Shown: one piece after another, positions 43,320-50,799 of the stretch
Layout: each line of letters opens with the position of its first letter
Position numbering within the stretch: position 1 is the stretch's first letter
Assembly (NCBI RefSeq): GCF_023701745.1
Contig: NZ_JAJOZB010000001.1
Span: forward strand, 5,741,501 to 5,805,500
Direction: 5' to 3'
DNA from: Streptomyces sp. RKAG293
GTDB lineage: Bacteria > Actinomycetota > Actinomycetes > Streptomycetales > Streptomycetaceae
DNA: 64,000 bases
Program-made: the position numbers and the translations under genes
Notes under the pieces: model-generated
Databases searched by the model: none
What the model saw: only the letters and a program-made list of their open reading frames with translations
What the model was told of the DNA's origin: nothing

Positions 43320-43688
43320 TTGTTCTGGTTCATGCTCATCGCGCTGGTCGCGGTGGTCGCCGCAGTCGCACTGGCCGTACTCGGCGACGGCGGCCCGCTC
43401 CGTGACGCGGACCCGGACCGGATCGACGACCGGCTGCCCGCCGACCGCCCGCTGGTCCGCGCCGACATCGACGGGCTGCGGCTGCCGGTGGCCGTGCGCG
43501 GCTACCGGATGCTCGACGCGGACGAGGTGCTGGACCGCCTCGCGGCGGAGCTGGCCGAACGGGACGCGCGCATCGCGGACCTGGAGTCGGCCCTGGCCGG
43601 CGCCCAGGCGACCGCCCTGGCCACCCCGGCGCTGCTGGACACCCCGCCCTCGCTCCGCAAGGAGCCGGAGGACCACCCCCATGACTGA
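43320..43688 (+). CDS. Small membrane protein with DivIVA-like coiled coil
   Basis: A 122-residue protein, one N-terminal helix at about residues 3-20 (FMLIALVAVVAAVALAVL) followed by an RLPVAVRGYRMLDADEVLDRLAAELAERDARIADLE segment like the DivIVA/SepIVA N-terminal motif plus coiled coil. The position between folP and tag matches M. tuberculosis Rv1209. I chose the TTG at 43320 because GGGAG lies 6 bases upstream and the helix then begins at the start; the ATG at 43275 would add an unlike tail. The end overlaps tag by 8 bases. Role inferred: envelope growth or division scaffold. Confidence 0.82.
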   Translation: MFWFMLIALVAVVAAVALAVLGDGGPLRDADPDRIDDRLPADRPLVRADIDGLRLPVAVRGYRMLDADEVLDRLAAELAERDARIADLESALAGAQATALATPALLDTPPSLRKEPEDHPHD

Positions 43689-44271
43689 GCGCGGCACGGT
43701 CACCGGCGAGGACGGCCTGGCCCGCTGCCCCTGGGGGCTGTCGGCGCCCGAGTACGTGGCGTACCACGACAGCGAGTGGGGCCGCCCGGTGCACGGCGAC
43801 GACGCGCTCTACGAGCGGCTGTGCCTGGAGGCGTTCCAGTCCGGGCTCTCCTGGATCACGATCCTGCGCCGCCGCGAGGGCTTCCGCGCCGCCTTCGCGG
43901 ACTTCTCCATCAAGGCGGTCGCGGCGTTCACCGACGAGGACCGGGAAAGGCTGCTCGCCGACCCCGGCATCATCCGCAACCGCGCCAAGATCGACGCGTC
44001 CCTCGCCAACGCCCACGTGGCCGCCGGGCTGGGCGCCGGCGGCCTCGACGAGCTGATCTGGTCGCACGCGCCGGACCCGGCGGGCCGGCCGGTGCCGCGC
44101 ACGCTCGACGACGTACCGGCGACCACGCCCGAGTCGGCGGCGCTGGCCAAGGACCTCAAGAAGCAGGGCTTCCGCTTCGTCGGGCCGACCACGGCCTACG
44201 CGATGATGCAGGCCTGCGGCCTGGTCGACGACCACCTGGCCGGCTGCCACGTGCGCACCGCCACCGCGTAG
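43681..44271 (+). CDS. tag: DNA-3-methyladenine glycosylase I
   Basis: A 196-residue base-excision repair enzyme that removes 3-methyladenine from alkylated DNA. It has the signature RCPWGLSAPEYVAYHDSEWGRP, the active-site LCLEAFQSGLSWITILRRREGFR and the helix-hairpin-helix region KKQGFRFVGPTTAYAMMQACGLVDDH. Zinc ligands Cys and His at both ends (RCPW, GCHV) are present. It overlaps the preceding small gene by 8 bases, so the pair is translationally coupled. The M. tuberculosis equivalent is Rv1210. Confidence 0.95.
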   Translation: MTERGTVTGEDGLARCPWGLSAPEYVAYHDSEWGRPVHGDDALYERLCLEAFQSGLSWITILRRREGFRAAFADFSIKAVAAFTDEDRERLLADPGIIRNRAKIDASLANAHVAAGLGAGGLDELIWSHAPDPAGRPVPRTLDDVPATTPESAALAKDLKKQGFRFVGPTTAYAMMQACGLVDDHLAGCHVRTATA

Positions 44272-44300
44272 ACCCGGATCCGGGCCTACGAAGAGACGGC

Positions 44301-45101
44301 CTAGCGGCCCAGGTAGCGCGGCGGCTCCTTCTTGAGGAACGCCTCCACGGCGATCCGGTGGTCCTCCGACGCGCCCGCGACCGTCTGGAGCTCGTCCTCC
44401 TTCTCCAGCGTCTCCAGGAGCGAGTGGTCCGTCCCGTACGCCAGCGACGCCTTGATCGCCGCGTAGGCCACCGTCGGGCCCGCCGCGAGGCTCCGTGCCA
44501 CCGCCAGGGCCTCGGCAGCCAGGTCCGCGGCCGGGACGACCTTGTTGGCGATACCGAGCTCCAGGGCCTCCTGAGCGGTCACCTTGCGGGGGAAGAGCAG
44601 CAGGTCCGCGGCGCGGCCGTGGCCGATCAGCCGGGGGAGGGTCCACGACGCGCCCGAGTCCGCGGTCAGTGCCACCCCCGCGAAGGACGTGTTGAAGCTC
44701 GCGGTGTCGGCGACCACCCGGTAGTCCGAGGCGAACGCCAGGCCCGCCCCGGCGCCCGCGGCGACCCCGTTGATTCCCGCGACCACCGGCTTCGGCATCG
44801 TCGCGAGGGCGGTGACGATGGGGTTGTAGTGCTCCCGGACGGTCGACATCGTGGCGCCCGTGCCGGACTCGCGGTCCTCCATCAGCAGGCCGACATGCTC
44901 CTTGAGGTCCTGTCCGACGCAGAAGGCGCGCCCGGTTCCGGTCAGCAGAACGGCCCTGACCTGGGAATCCGCCGCCGCGCCGCGGACGGCCTCGCGGAGC
45001 GCCACCTTGGTCTCGACGTTCAGGGCGTTCATGGCATCGGGACGGTTCAAGGTGATGGTCGCGAGCCCGTCGCTCACCTCGTACAGCACGCTGTCGGACA
45101 T
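44301..45101 (-). CDS. Enoyl-CoA hydratase/isomerase family protein
   Basis: A 266-residue crotonase-fold protein. The oxyanion-hole segments are GRAFCVGQDLKEH near residues 57-69 and NGVAAGAGAGLAFASD near 113-128; the catalytic position around LTADSGASWTLPR carries Asp rather than the Glu of standard hydratases, as in PaaG-type isomerases. A PaaG-like ring-isomerase or hydratase role in fatty-acid or phenylacetate breakdown is likely but not proven. The gene is single, convergent with tag and divergent from the DUF3117 gene. Confidence 0.88.
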   Translation of the reverse strand: MSDSVLYEVSDGLATITLNRPDAMNALNVETKVALREAVRGAAADSQVRAVLLTGTGRAFCVGQDLKEHVGLLMEDRESGTGATMSTVREHYNPIVTALATMPKPVVAGINGVAAGAGAGLAFASDYRVVADTASFNTSFAGVALTADSGASWTLPRLIGHGRAADLLLFPRKVTAQEALELGIANKVVPAADLAAEALAVARSLAAGPTVAYAAIKASLAYGTDHSLLETLEKEDELQTVAGASEDHRIAVEAFLKKEPPRYLGR

Positions 45102-45296
45102 GGATGATCCCCTTCGTCGCGGCTCCGGTCCTGGCCAGCATGCCGGAGATCGCCACAGGCGAACATGTGACGTACGTCAAACATTCAACGGGGCGAATGC
45201 GGCACGGAACGGGAGTGCGGCGGCGAAGTATCGCAGTCCGATCACCGAATTGGCCGGTTTTGTGGGAGGGGTTTCTCGAACGGATGGGAACCGATG

Positions 45297-45327
45297 TTGG
45301 TCATCGGGTCGGCACATGCGGGATAAT
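45297..45327 (+). promoter_or_regulatory. Candidate promoter of DUF3117 gene
   Basis: TTGGTC (45297-45302) and GATAAT (45322-45327) are separated by 19 bases, giving a start near 45334 and a leader of about 47 bases with GGAAGGGGAA before the ATG. Confidence 0.4.
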
Positions 45328-45380
45328 GGTCGAGAACCAATGTGTTCGAGTCCGAGCTGGTTTCAGGAAGGGGAACGAGC

Positions 45381-45548
45381 ATGGCGGCCATGAAGCCGCG
45401 GACGGGTGATGGCCCGCTCGAGGTCACCAAGGAGGGGCGGAGCATCATCATGCGCGTTCCGCTCGAGGGCGGCGGACGGCTTGTTGTCGAGCTGACTCCT
45501 GACGAGGCGGATGCCCTCGGCGACGCGCTGAAGAAGGCCATCGCCTGA
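45381..45548 (+). CDS. DUF3117 small conserved actinobacterial protein
   Basis: A 55-residue cytosolic protein beginning MAAMKPRTGDGPLEVTKEG. The shape, a conserved Arg-Thr-Gly N-terminus, beta-strands around IIMRVPLEGGGRLVVELT and an acidic/Ala helix DEADALGDAL, matches the DUF3117 family (Rv1211 in M. tuberculosis). The ATG at 45381 is preceded by GGAAGGGGAA. The function is unknown in the whole family; I infer only that it belongs to the conserved tag-sigE neighbourhood. Confidence 0.9.
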   Translation: MAAMKPRTGDGPLEVTKEGRSIIMRVPLEGGGRLVVELTPDEADALGDALKKAIA

Positions 45549-45574
45549 CACGAGCGCGTTCCCAATAAACGTCA

Positions 45575-45616
45575 CGGCCCCGATTCCTGACCGTTCCAGG
45601 TCCGGAACCGGGGCCG
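45575..45616. terminator. Terminator after DUF3117 gene
   Basis: cggccccg pairs with cggggccg, and after one mismatch ttcc pairs with ggaa, leaving a 17-base loop. It lies between the convergent DUF3117 and O-methyltransferase genes. Confidence 0.6.
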
Positions 45617-45636
45617 CTGCCGTATCCAGGGGCCGG

Positions 45637-46275
45637 CTACGCGCCCCTGCGGACCGCGCACAGCAGCCCGTCGTCGGTGGGCAGCAGAACCGGCGCGAAC
45701 GCCTTGCTCTCGCGGACCGCGCGCATCAGCTCGCGCAGCCGCACGGCCTCGATGTCCTGGTGGGCCGCGTCGAGCGTGCGGCCCTGGGCGAAGGTCCCCT
45801 CGAAGCAGACCAGTCCGCCCGGACGCAGCAGGCGCAACGATTCGCCGAGGTAGTCCAGGTACTCCAGCCGGTCCCCGTCGCAGAAGACGAGGTCGTACCC
45901 GCCGTCCGCCAGCCGCGGCAGGACCTCCAGCGCGCGGCCGGGGATGAACCGGGCGCGGTTGGCGGCGAAGCCGGCGTCGCGGTAGGCCTCGCGGGCCAGT
46001 TGCTGGCGGTCGGGTTCGGAATCGACGGTGGTCAGCACGCCGTCCGGCCGCATCCCGAGCAGCAGATGGATGCCGGACACACCGGTGCCGGTGCCGATCT
46101 CGACGACGGCCTTGGCGTCGGAGGCGGCGGCGAGCAGCCGCAGCGTCGCGCCGGTTCCGGGGGACACAGGGCGCAGACCGGACTCGTGGGCGCGCCGCCG
46201 GGCTCGTATCAGCGCGTCGTCTTCGGCGACGAAGGCGTCGGCGAACGCCCAGCTCGCCTGCCGGTTGCCGGTAAT
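45637..46275 (-). CDS. O-methyltransferase (Rv1220c type) with apparent ATT start codon
   Basis: A 212-residue class I SAM methyltransferase. Motif I is VVEIGTGTGVSG, followed by VDSEPDR, the metal-site segment LVFCDGDRLEYLDYL and the C-terminal LLCAV. It sits divergent from sigE, exactly as Rv1220c/Rv1221. The conserved N-terminus (TGNRQASWAFADAFVAEDDAL) continues upstream of the only GTG in frame (46167), and no ATG/GTG/TTG is available before it. I therefore place the start at ATT 46275, 6 bases after GGGAG. The alternative is a 176-residue protein lacking the first helix. Confidence 0.75.
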   Translation of the reverse strand: MTGNRQASWAFADAFVAEDDALIRARRRAHESGLRPVSPGTGATLRLLAAASDAKAVVEIGTGTGVSGIHLLLGMRPDGVLTTVDSEPDRQQLAREAYRDAGFAANRARFIPGRALEVLPRLADGGYDLVFCDGDRLEYLDYLGESLRLLRPGGLVCFEGTFAQGRTLDAAHQDIEAVRLRELMRAVRESKAFAPVLLPTDDGLLCAVRRGA

Positions 46276-46317
46276 GGCCCTCTCCCTGTCCCCGTCGGTG
46301 TTGCGGCCCGCCCGGCG

Positions 46318-46323
46318 ACTGTA
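46318..46323 (-). promoter_or_regulatory. -10 element of O-methyltransferase promoter
   Basis: On the minus strand TACAGT would start transcription near 46311, giving a 36-base leader with GGGAGAGG before the ATT codon at 46275. Confidence 0.4.
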
Positions 46324-46360
46324 TCCTCCCCCAGCTGCCGCCGGGTGGGACCCCCGAGCC

Positions 46361-46387
46361 GGGAACCTGCTGATGGGACTACGCGTT
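46361..46387 (+). promoter_or_regulatory. ECF-type promoter upstream of sigE (probable autoregulation)
   Basis: GGGAACC (46361-46367) and CGTT (46384-46387) are 16 bases apart, matching the GGAAC...GTT class read by mycobacterial SigE/SigH-type sigma factors. Transcription would start at about 46394, leaving about 105 bases of leader before the sigE start. Confidence 0.6.
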
Positions 46388-46500
46388 AGTAGGGCGGGAC
46401 CGAGAACGTGCGGTACGGGGGAAGTACCTCCCGTGTGGCCGTCCGGACCAGGTCCCCGGCGAGACAGCGCACTTATCCGGAGCTAACGGGCGAGGTGGAT

Positions 46501-47262
46501 ATGGTAGTGGCTCTACTGGAGACCACCAGAGCCGACAGGGGAGGTGCGGCTGCGGCCGGTGATCGGGGAGTGCTCCGGCATATTCTCAGGTCTTCCGGAC
46601 AGCCGAAATCCGTGACCAACACTGCTGACCGTTCACGCAACGACGTACCCGCCAACGCGACCTTCGCCACCGACGGGGAGAACCAGGCGTGGACGCCTCC
46701 TTCCTGGGAGGAGATCGTCAGCACGCACAGTGCCCGCGTCTACCGCCTGGCGTACCGCCTGACGGGCAACCAGCACGATGCCGAGGACCTCACCCAAGAA
46801 GTCTTCGTCCGTGTCTTCCGTTCCCTGTCCACGTACACGCCCGGCACCTTCGAGGGCTGGCTGCACCGCATCACCACCAATCTCTTCCTGGACATGGTGC
46901 GGAGACGTCAGCGGATCAGGTTCGACGCGCTCGGCGACGACGCGGCGGAGCGGCTCCCGAGCCGTGAGCCGTCCCCCGCACAGCACTTCAACGACACGCA
47001 CTTCGACGCGGACGTCCAGCAGGCGCTGGACACCCTCGCACCGGAGTTCCGCGCCGCCGTCGTGCTCTGTGACATCGAGGGGCTGTCGTACGAGGAGATC
47101 GCCGCCACCCTCGGCGTGAAGCTCGGCACGGTCCGGAGCCGGATCCACCGCGGCCGTTCCCACCTGCGCAAGGCTCTTGAGCACCGTTCCCCCGCGGCCC
47201 GACCGGGTCGCGCGCTGGCCGCCGCCGTACCGAAACCGGGCCTGGAGGGCGGGAGAGCGTGA
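46501..47262 (+). CDS. sigE: ECF RNA polymerase sigma factor (M. tuberculosis SigE-like)
   Basis: A 253-residue ECF sigma factor with an N-terminal extension of about 70 residues, sigma-2 domain (YRLAYRLTGNQHDAEDLTQEVFVRVFR, about 82-110) and sigma-4 helix-turn-helix (LDTLAPEFRAAVVLCDIEGLSYEEIAATLGV, about 175-210). The ATG at 46501 lies close to GAGGTGG; a GTG two codons later has better spacing. The next gene overlaps by 4 bases and encodes its zinc anti-sigma. It matches Rv1221 by position; it should not be confused with S. coelicolor SigE (SCO3356). Stress of the envelope is the likely trigger. Confidence 0.92.
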   Translation: MVVALLETTRADRGGAAAAGDRGVLRHILRSSGQPKSVTNTADRSRNDVPANATFATDGENQAWTPPSWEEIVSTHSARVYRLAYRLTGNQHDAEDLTQEVFVRVFRSLSTYTPGTFEGWLHRITTNLFLDMVRRRQRIRFDALGDDAAERLPSREPSPAQHFNDTHFDADVQQALDTLAPEFRAAVVLCDIEGLSYEEIAATLGVKLGTVRSRIHRGRSHLRKALEHRSPAARPGRALAAAVPKPGLEGGRA

Positions 47263-48050
47263 GCAGTAGCGGTACCGGCCAGCAACACGTGGCATCTGCC
47301 GAGCAGCATCTCGGCGATCGTCTCGCCGCGTTCGTCGACGGCGAGCTGCCCGACGACACCCGGGACCGGGTGCTCGCGCATCTGGTGACGTGTCCCCAGT
47401 GCAAGACAGCCGCCGATGAGCAGCGCCGGCTGAAGAACGTCGTGGCGACCACGGCGCCGCCGACCCTGTCCGCGGGCCTGCTGGCCCGGCTCCAGGGACT
47501 GCCGGGTGGTGGTGACGACGAGGGAAGAGGTCCGTTCGACGGCGGCCTCTTCAGCGCTGACGTCTTCGGGCAGAGCACGGCGGAGGAGTTCTCCTTCCTG
47601 TCCCCGGGTCCCGATCTCGCCGCACCGACCGATGTGCGGTCCCGCGGCTTCCGGATCCATGAGGTCGAGCGTTCGGCGTCCTCGCCCGGTTCGGCCTCGC
47701 GCGGCCGGCGGTTCGCCTTCGCGGCGGCCGGCGCGTTTTCGATGGCTGCCATCGCGCTCGGCGGTGCGCTCCCGATGGACGCGGCGATCGACAGCGGCGC
47801 CCCGCGTCCCGAGGAACAGGGCCCCGCGGTCGCCCCGCTCAGCGGCGTCAACTCGGTCTCCGACCTCCAGCCGCTGCGCAGCGACCTGGTGAACTCGGCG
47901 GAGGACCGCTATCTGCGGCATCCCCCGATGGCGAGCGTCACGCCGGCCTCGGTGACCCGTCCGCTGATGGCGTCCGTGCCGGTCACCAAGCCCGCACCGA
48001 CCGCCTCGCTGACCCCAGCGGCCACTCCAGGACCTGCCGCACACCGCTGA
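47259..48050 (+). CDS. Membrane-anchored zinc anti-sigma factor
   Basis: A 263-residue protein starting with GTG in a GTGA overlap with sigE. The N-terminal anti-sigma domain has the ZAS motif H41-x3-C45-x2-C48 (HLVTCPQC). A central linker leads to one membrane helix at about 150-166 (FAFAAAGAFSMAAIALGGAL), and the C-terminal about 95 residues lie outside, rich in Pro/Ala/Thr. It would hold the sigma factor at the membrane and release it on redox or envelope stress, as RseA (Rv1222) does for SigE. Confidence 0.9.
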   Translation: MSSSGTGQQHVASAEQHLGDRLAAFVDGELPDDTRDRVLAHLVTCPQCKTAADEQRRLKNVVATTAPPTLSAGLLARLQGLPGGGDDEGRGPFDGGLFSADVFGQSTAEEFSFLSPGPDLAAPTDVRSRGFRIHEVERSASSPGSASRGRRFAFAAAGAFSMAAIALGGALPMDAAIDSGAPRPEEQGPAVAPLSGVNSVSDLQPLRSDLVNSAEDRYLRHPPMASVTPASVTRPLMASVPVTKPAPTASLTPAATPGPAAHR

Positions 48051-48120
48051 CCCGCCCGGCTGAGGCCATCCGGCCGTGTGGCACTTGCGGACTTCCGCAT
48101 AGCGCCCGCAGGCTCGAGGA

Positions 48121-49416
48121 ATGAGCGATGAGGCGGACCGGCCGCAGTGGTGGAGTCGCCCGTCGGGCCCGGTGCCCGGCGCGGACGGCGCGGGGGCGAC
48201 AGGACTCGCCCCGGACGAGGCGTTCCCCGACCCCTACCTGCTCAACCGGATGTCCGGCGGCGCCTCGGAGCCTGCTCCCTGGCAGGGTCCCGGCATCCCG
48301 GCACGCTCCCGTCGCCGACGGGCGGTCCCGCTGATCGCGGGCGCCGCGCTGGTGGCGCTGCTGGCCGGCGGGATCGGCGGAGCGGCCGGCGTCTACGCCG
48401 AACGGCACAGTGCCCAGGACGGCGATCAGGTGACACTGCCCCAGGTCTCCGAGGGCAGCGCCGACCGGGCGAGCGACAGTGTCGCGGGGATCGCGGCCAG
48501 GACGCTGCCGGGCGTCGTCTACATCCATGTGAAGGGCGCCGCGGGCGAGGACACCGGCACCGGGTTCGTGCTGGACGCCAAGGGCCACATCCTCACCAAC
48601 AACCATGTGGTCGGCGCCGCCGGCAAGGGTGCCGACATCCAGGTCACCTTCAACGGCGGCCAGCGGAGCAAGGCGAAGGTGGTCGGGGTGGACAGCGGCT
48701 ACGACCTCGCCGTCATCGAGGTCAGCGGGGTGTCCGGGCTGCGGCCGCTCACCCTCGGAGACTCCGACTCGGTGCGGGTCGGCGATCCGGTGGTCGCCAT
48801 CGGCGCCCCGTACGGGCTCGAAGGCACCGTCACCTCGGGCATCATCAGCGCCACCCGCAGGCCGATCACGGCCGGCGGCGCCACCGACGGCTCCGACGTC
48901 AGCTATGTGGACGCGCTGCAGACCGACGCACCCATCAACCCCGGCAACTCCGGGGGCCCGCTCGTCGACGGGCAGGGGAGGGTGATCGGGATCAACAGCG
49001 CGATCCGGGCGGCCGACGACGGCAGTCCGGCCGGCGGCCAGGGCGGCAGCATCGGCCTCGGTTTCGCGATCCCGGCCAACCAGGCGAAGCGGGTCGCCGA
49101 GGAACTGATCAACACCGGCAGGGCCACCCATCCGGTGATCGGGGTGACCGTCGACATGACCTACGAGGGCGACGGCGCCCGGGTCGGCGGCAAGGCGGGC
49201 ACCACCGCGGTGACCCCCGGCGGCCCCGGCGACCAGGCCGGCATCGAGGCCGGTGACGTCATCACGGCGGTCGACGGCGAGCGGGTGCACCGCGGCGAGG
49301 AGCTGATCGTCAAAATCCGCAGCCACCGACCGGGTGACCGCCTCGCACTCACGCTGGTGCGGGCCGGATCGGAGCGTACTGTCGAGCTGACCTTGGGTTC
49401 GGCCACCGGGGACTGA
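48121..49416 (+). CDS. HtrA-like membrane-anchored serine protease with PDZ domain
   Basis: A 431-residue protease. A cytoplasmic region of about 68 residues precedes one helix (about 68-90), then an extracellular trypsin-like domain with triad His162 (NNHVVG), Asp195 (GYDLAVIE) and Ser277 (NPGNSGGPLV), then a PDZ domain at about 340-425 (AGIEAGDVITAVDGERVHRGEEL). It follows the sigma/anti-sigma pair, as htrA (Rv1223) does in M. tuberculosis, and would degrade or refold envelope proteins and may process the anti-sigma. The ATG follows CGAGGA. Confidence 0.93.
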   Translation: MSDEADRPQWWSRPSGPVPGADGAGATGLAPDEAFPDPYLLNRMSGGASEPAPWQGPGIPARSRRRRAVPLIAGAALVALLAGGIGGAAGVYAERHSAQDGDQVTLPQVSEGSADRASDSVAGIAARTLPGVVYIHVKGAAGEDTGTGFVLDAKGHILTNNHVVGAAGKGADIQVTFNGGQRSKAKVVGVDSGYDLAVIEVSGVSGLRPLTLGDSDSVRVGDPVVAIGAPYGLEGTVTSGIISATRRPITAGGATDGSDVSYVDALQTDAPINPGNSGGPLVDGQGRVIGINSAIRAADDGSPAGGQGGSIGLGFAIPANQAKRVAEELINTGRATHPVIGVTVDMTYEGDGARVGGKAGTTAVTPGGPGDQAGIEAGDVITAVDGERVHRGEELIVKIRSHRPGDRLALTLVRAGSERTVELTLGSATGD

Positions 49417-49538
49417 CCCTTTACCCGGTGTCGACGTAGTGTTGGCCCAAGGCACTCCCGCGCTGCCCGCGCGGCCAGGTACGGTAAGTCGACCCGGACC
49501 CTGCCCACCCGGCTGTGGACGTCCCAAGGAGCTGCAAG

Positions 49539-49985
49539 GTGTTCTTCGACATAGGCCCGATGGAGATGATCGCGCTGGTCATCCTTGCGGTGCTCGTCTT
49601 CGGCCCGGACAAGCTGCCGAAGGTCATCCAGGACACGATGGCGTTCATCCGAAAGGTGCGGGCCTTCTCGGACAGCGCCAAGGAGGACATCCGCAAGGAG
49701 CTGGGGCCCGAGTTCAAGGACTTCGAGTTCGAGGACCTGAACCCGAAGACGTACATCCGGAAGAACATCCTGGAGAACGAGGAGCTCGGTCTGCAGGACC
49801 TGCGCAACGGCTTCGACTTCCGCAAGGAGATGGCCGAGGTCACGGATGCCGTGAACGGCACGGACACCACGGCCGCGGCCGCCGCCGGCGCCGCGGGTGC
49901 CGCCACGAGCACCCCGGACCGGCTCCGCAAGCGCGAGACGCTGGACAAGGACGAGCCCCCGCCGTTCGATTCCGACGCGACCTGA
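49539..49985 (+). CDS. tatB: Sec-independent protein translocase subunit TatB
   Basis: A 148-residue membrane protein of the twin-arginine export receptor. The N-terminal helix FFDIGPMEMIALVILAVLVFGPDKLPKV with the FGP motif is diagnostic, followed by a long amphipathic helix (about 25-60) and an Ala-rich, charged tail. The start is GTG 49539, with AAGGAG seven bases upstream; the ATG at 49515 would add an unrelated tail. TatB of this length is usual. tatA and tatC are not in the window. Confidence 0.93.
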   Translation: MFFDIGPMEMIALVILAVLVFGPDKLPKVIQDTMAFIRKVRAFSDSAKEDIRKELGPEFKDFEFEDLNPKTYIRKNILENEELGLQDLRNGFDFRKEMAEVTDAVNGTDTTAAAAAGAAGAATSTPDRLRKRETLDKDEPPPFDSDAT

Positions 49986-50129
49986 GTCAACCAGTTTGTC
50001 CCGTTCCACCCCTTGGGGTGGCTATTCTCCATGTGTCCGCCATCACCGTGCGCCGTTTTGGCCTCCGGGCCCGGCTCCGGTCCGGCAAGATGGCGGAGCC
50101 CAAAAGGGCATGGAGGAGGCGCCACCCCG

Positions 50130-50744
50130 ATGGAGACGAAGACCGGCACAGCGGATCGAGCGGTCGACGGCTACTTGATGGCCGACTTCCCGTGGTACGG
50201 GCTGGATGAGGCGTTCACCGGACGCCGCTGGCTGACCGCGGTCGGCACCAGCGCGGACGGAACCGTGGAGCACGGCTCGATAGGGCATGGCGACGAACCG
50301 TCCATCAAGGCGGAGACCACCGACCCTCAGGCCCAGCGGTTCGCCGTGGTCGTGACGGTGGCCCGGCGTCCCGGCCGGCGCAGCTCGGACGGCACCGGCG
50401 TACTCGAGGCCACCTCGGTGTCCTCGGCGGCCTGGCTGGCGGGCTCCGGCCTGCTGTCCTGCACCTGGCCCACCCACATGGAACGCGCACTGCGCCAGGA
50501 CTGGCTCGACCAGCAGATCGCGACCGCCTGGGATCTCGCCGACGATCTGGCCGGCCCCCACTGGTCGACCCTGACGCTCCCGGTGGACGGCGAGCCCACC
50601 ACCTTCCACTACCGGGAGTCCGAGTACGGCTGGGTCATGGCGGGCTCCGCGCGCGGTGCCCACCTGGGCGCGTACGGGCGCGGCATGAGCGCCTACGGGC
50701 TGGGACTGGCCGTGGTGAAGGACATCACCTCGTACGACGGCTGA
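50130..50744 (+). CDS. Conserved protein of unknown function
   Basis: A 204-residue cytosolic protein beginning METKTGTADRAVDGYLMADFPWYGLDEAF. I recognise no family. It looks like a mixed alpha/beta protein with several Trp residues (DLADDLAGPHWSTLTLPVDG and TTFHYRESEYGWVMAGSARG), without signal or membrane helix. The ATG follows GGAGGAGG. A frame continuing upstream is a shadow. It lies alone between tatB and a terminator shared with mrp. Confidence 0.8.
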   Translation: METKTGTADRAVDGYLMADFPWYGLDEAFTGRRWLTAVGTSADGTVEHGSIGHGDEPSIKAETTDPQAQRFAVVVTVARRPGRRSSDGTGVLEATSVSSAAWLAGSGLLSCTWPTHMERALRQDWLDQQIATAWDLADDLAGPHWSTLTLPVDGEPTTFHYRESEYGWVMAGSARGAHLGAYGRGMSAYGLGLAVVKDITSYDG

Positions 50745-50751
50745 GCTCCGG

Positions 50752-50796
50752 CAGGACGGTGCCCCCGGCCGCGGTGCGGCCGGGGGCACCGTCCTG
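50752..50796. terminator. Bidirectional terminator between hypothetical gene and mrp
   Basis: A perfect 21-bp stem (50752-50772 with 50776-50796) and three-base loop GGT, between convergent genes. It is one of the strongest hairpins in the window. Confidence 0.9.
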
Positions 50797-50799
50797 TGG

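Noticed and set aside
44274..44285. CCCGGATCCGGG between tag and the enoyl-CoA hydratase gene as a terminator
   Set aside because: The stem is short, with mismatch just outside; it may function but is too weak to call.
46501..47262. Identity with S. coelicolor SigE (cell-envelope sigma, SCO3356)
   Set aside because: That gene is followed by cseA-cseB-cseC, whereas this one is followed by a zinc anti-sigma and an HtrA-like protease, as for mycobacterial SigE.
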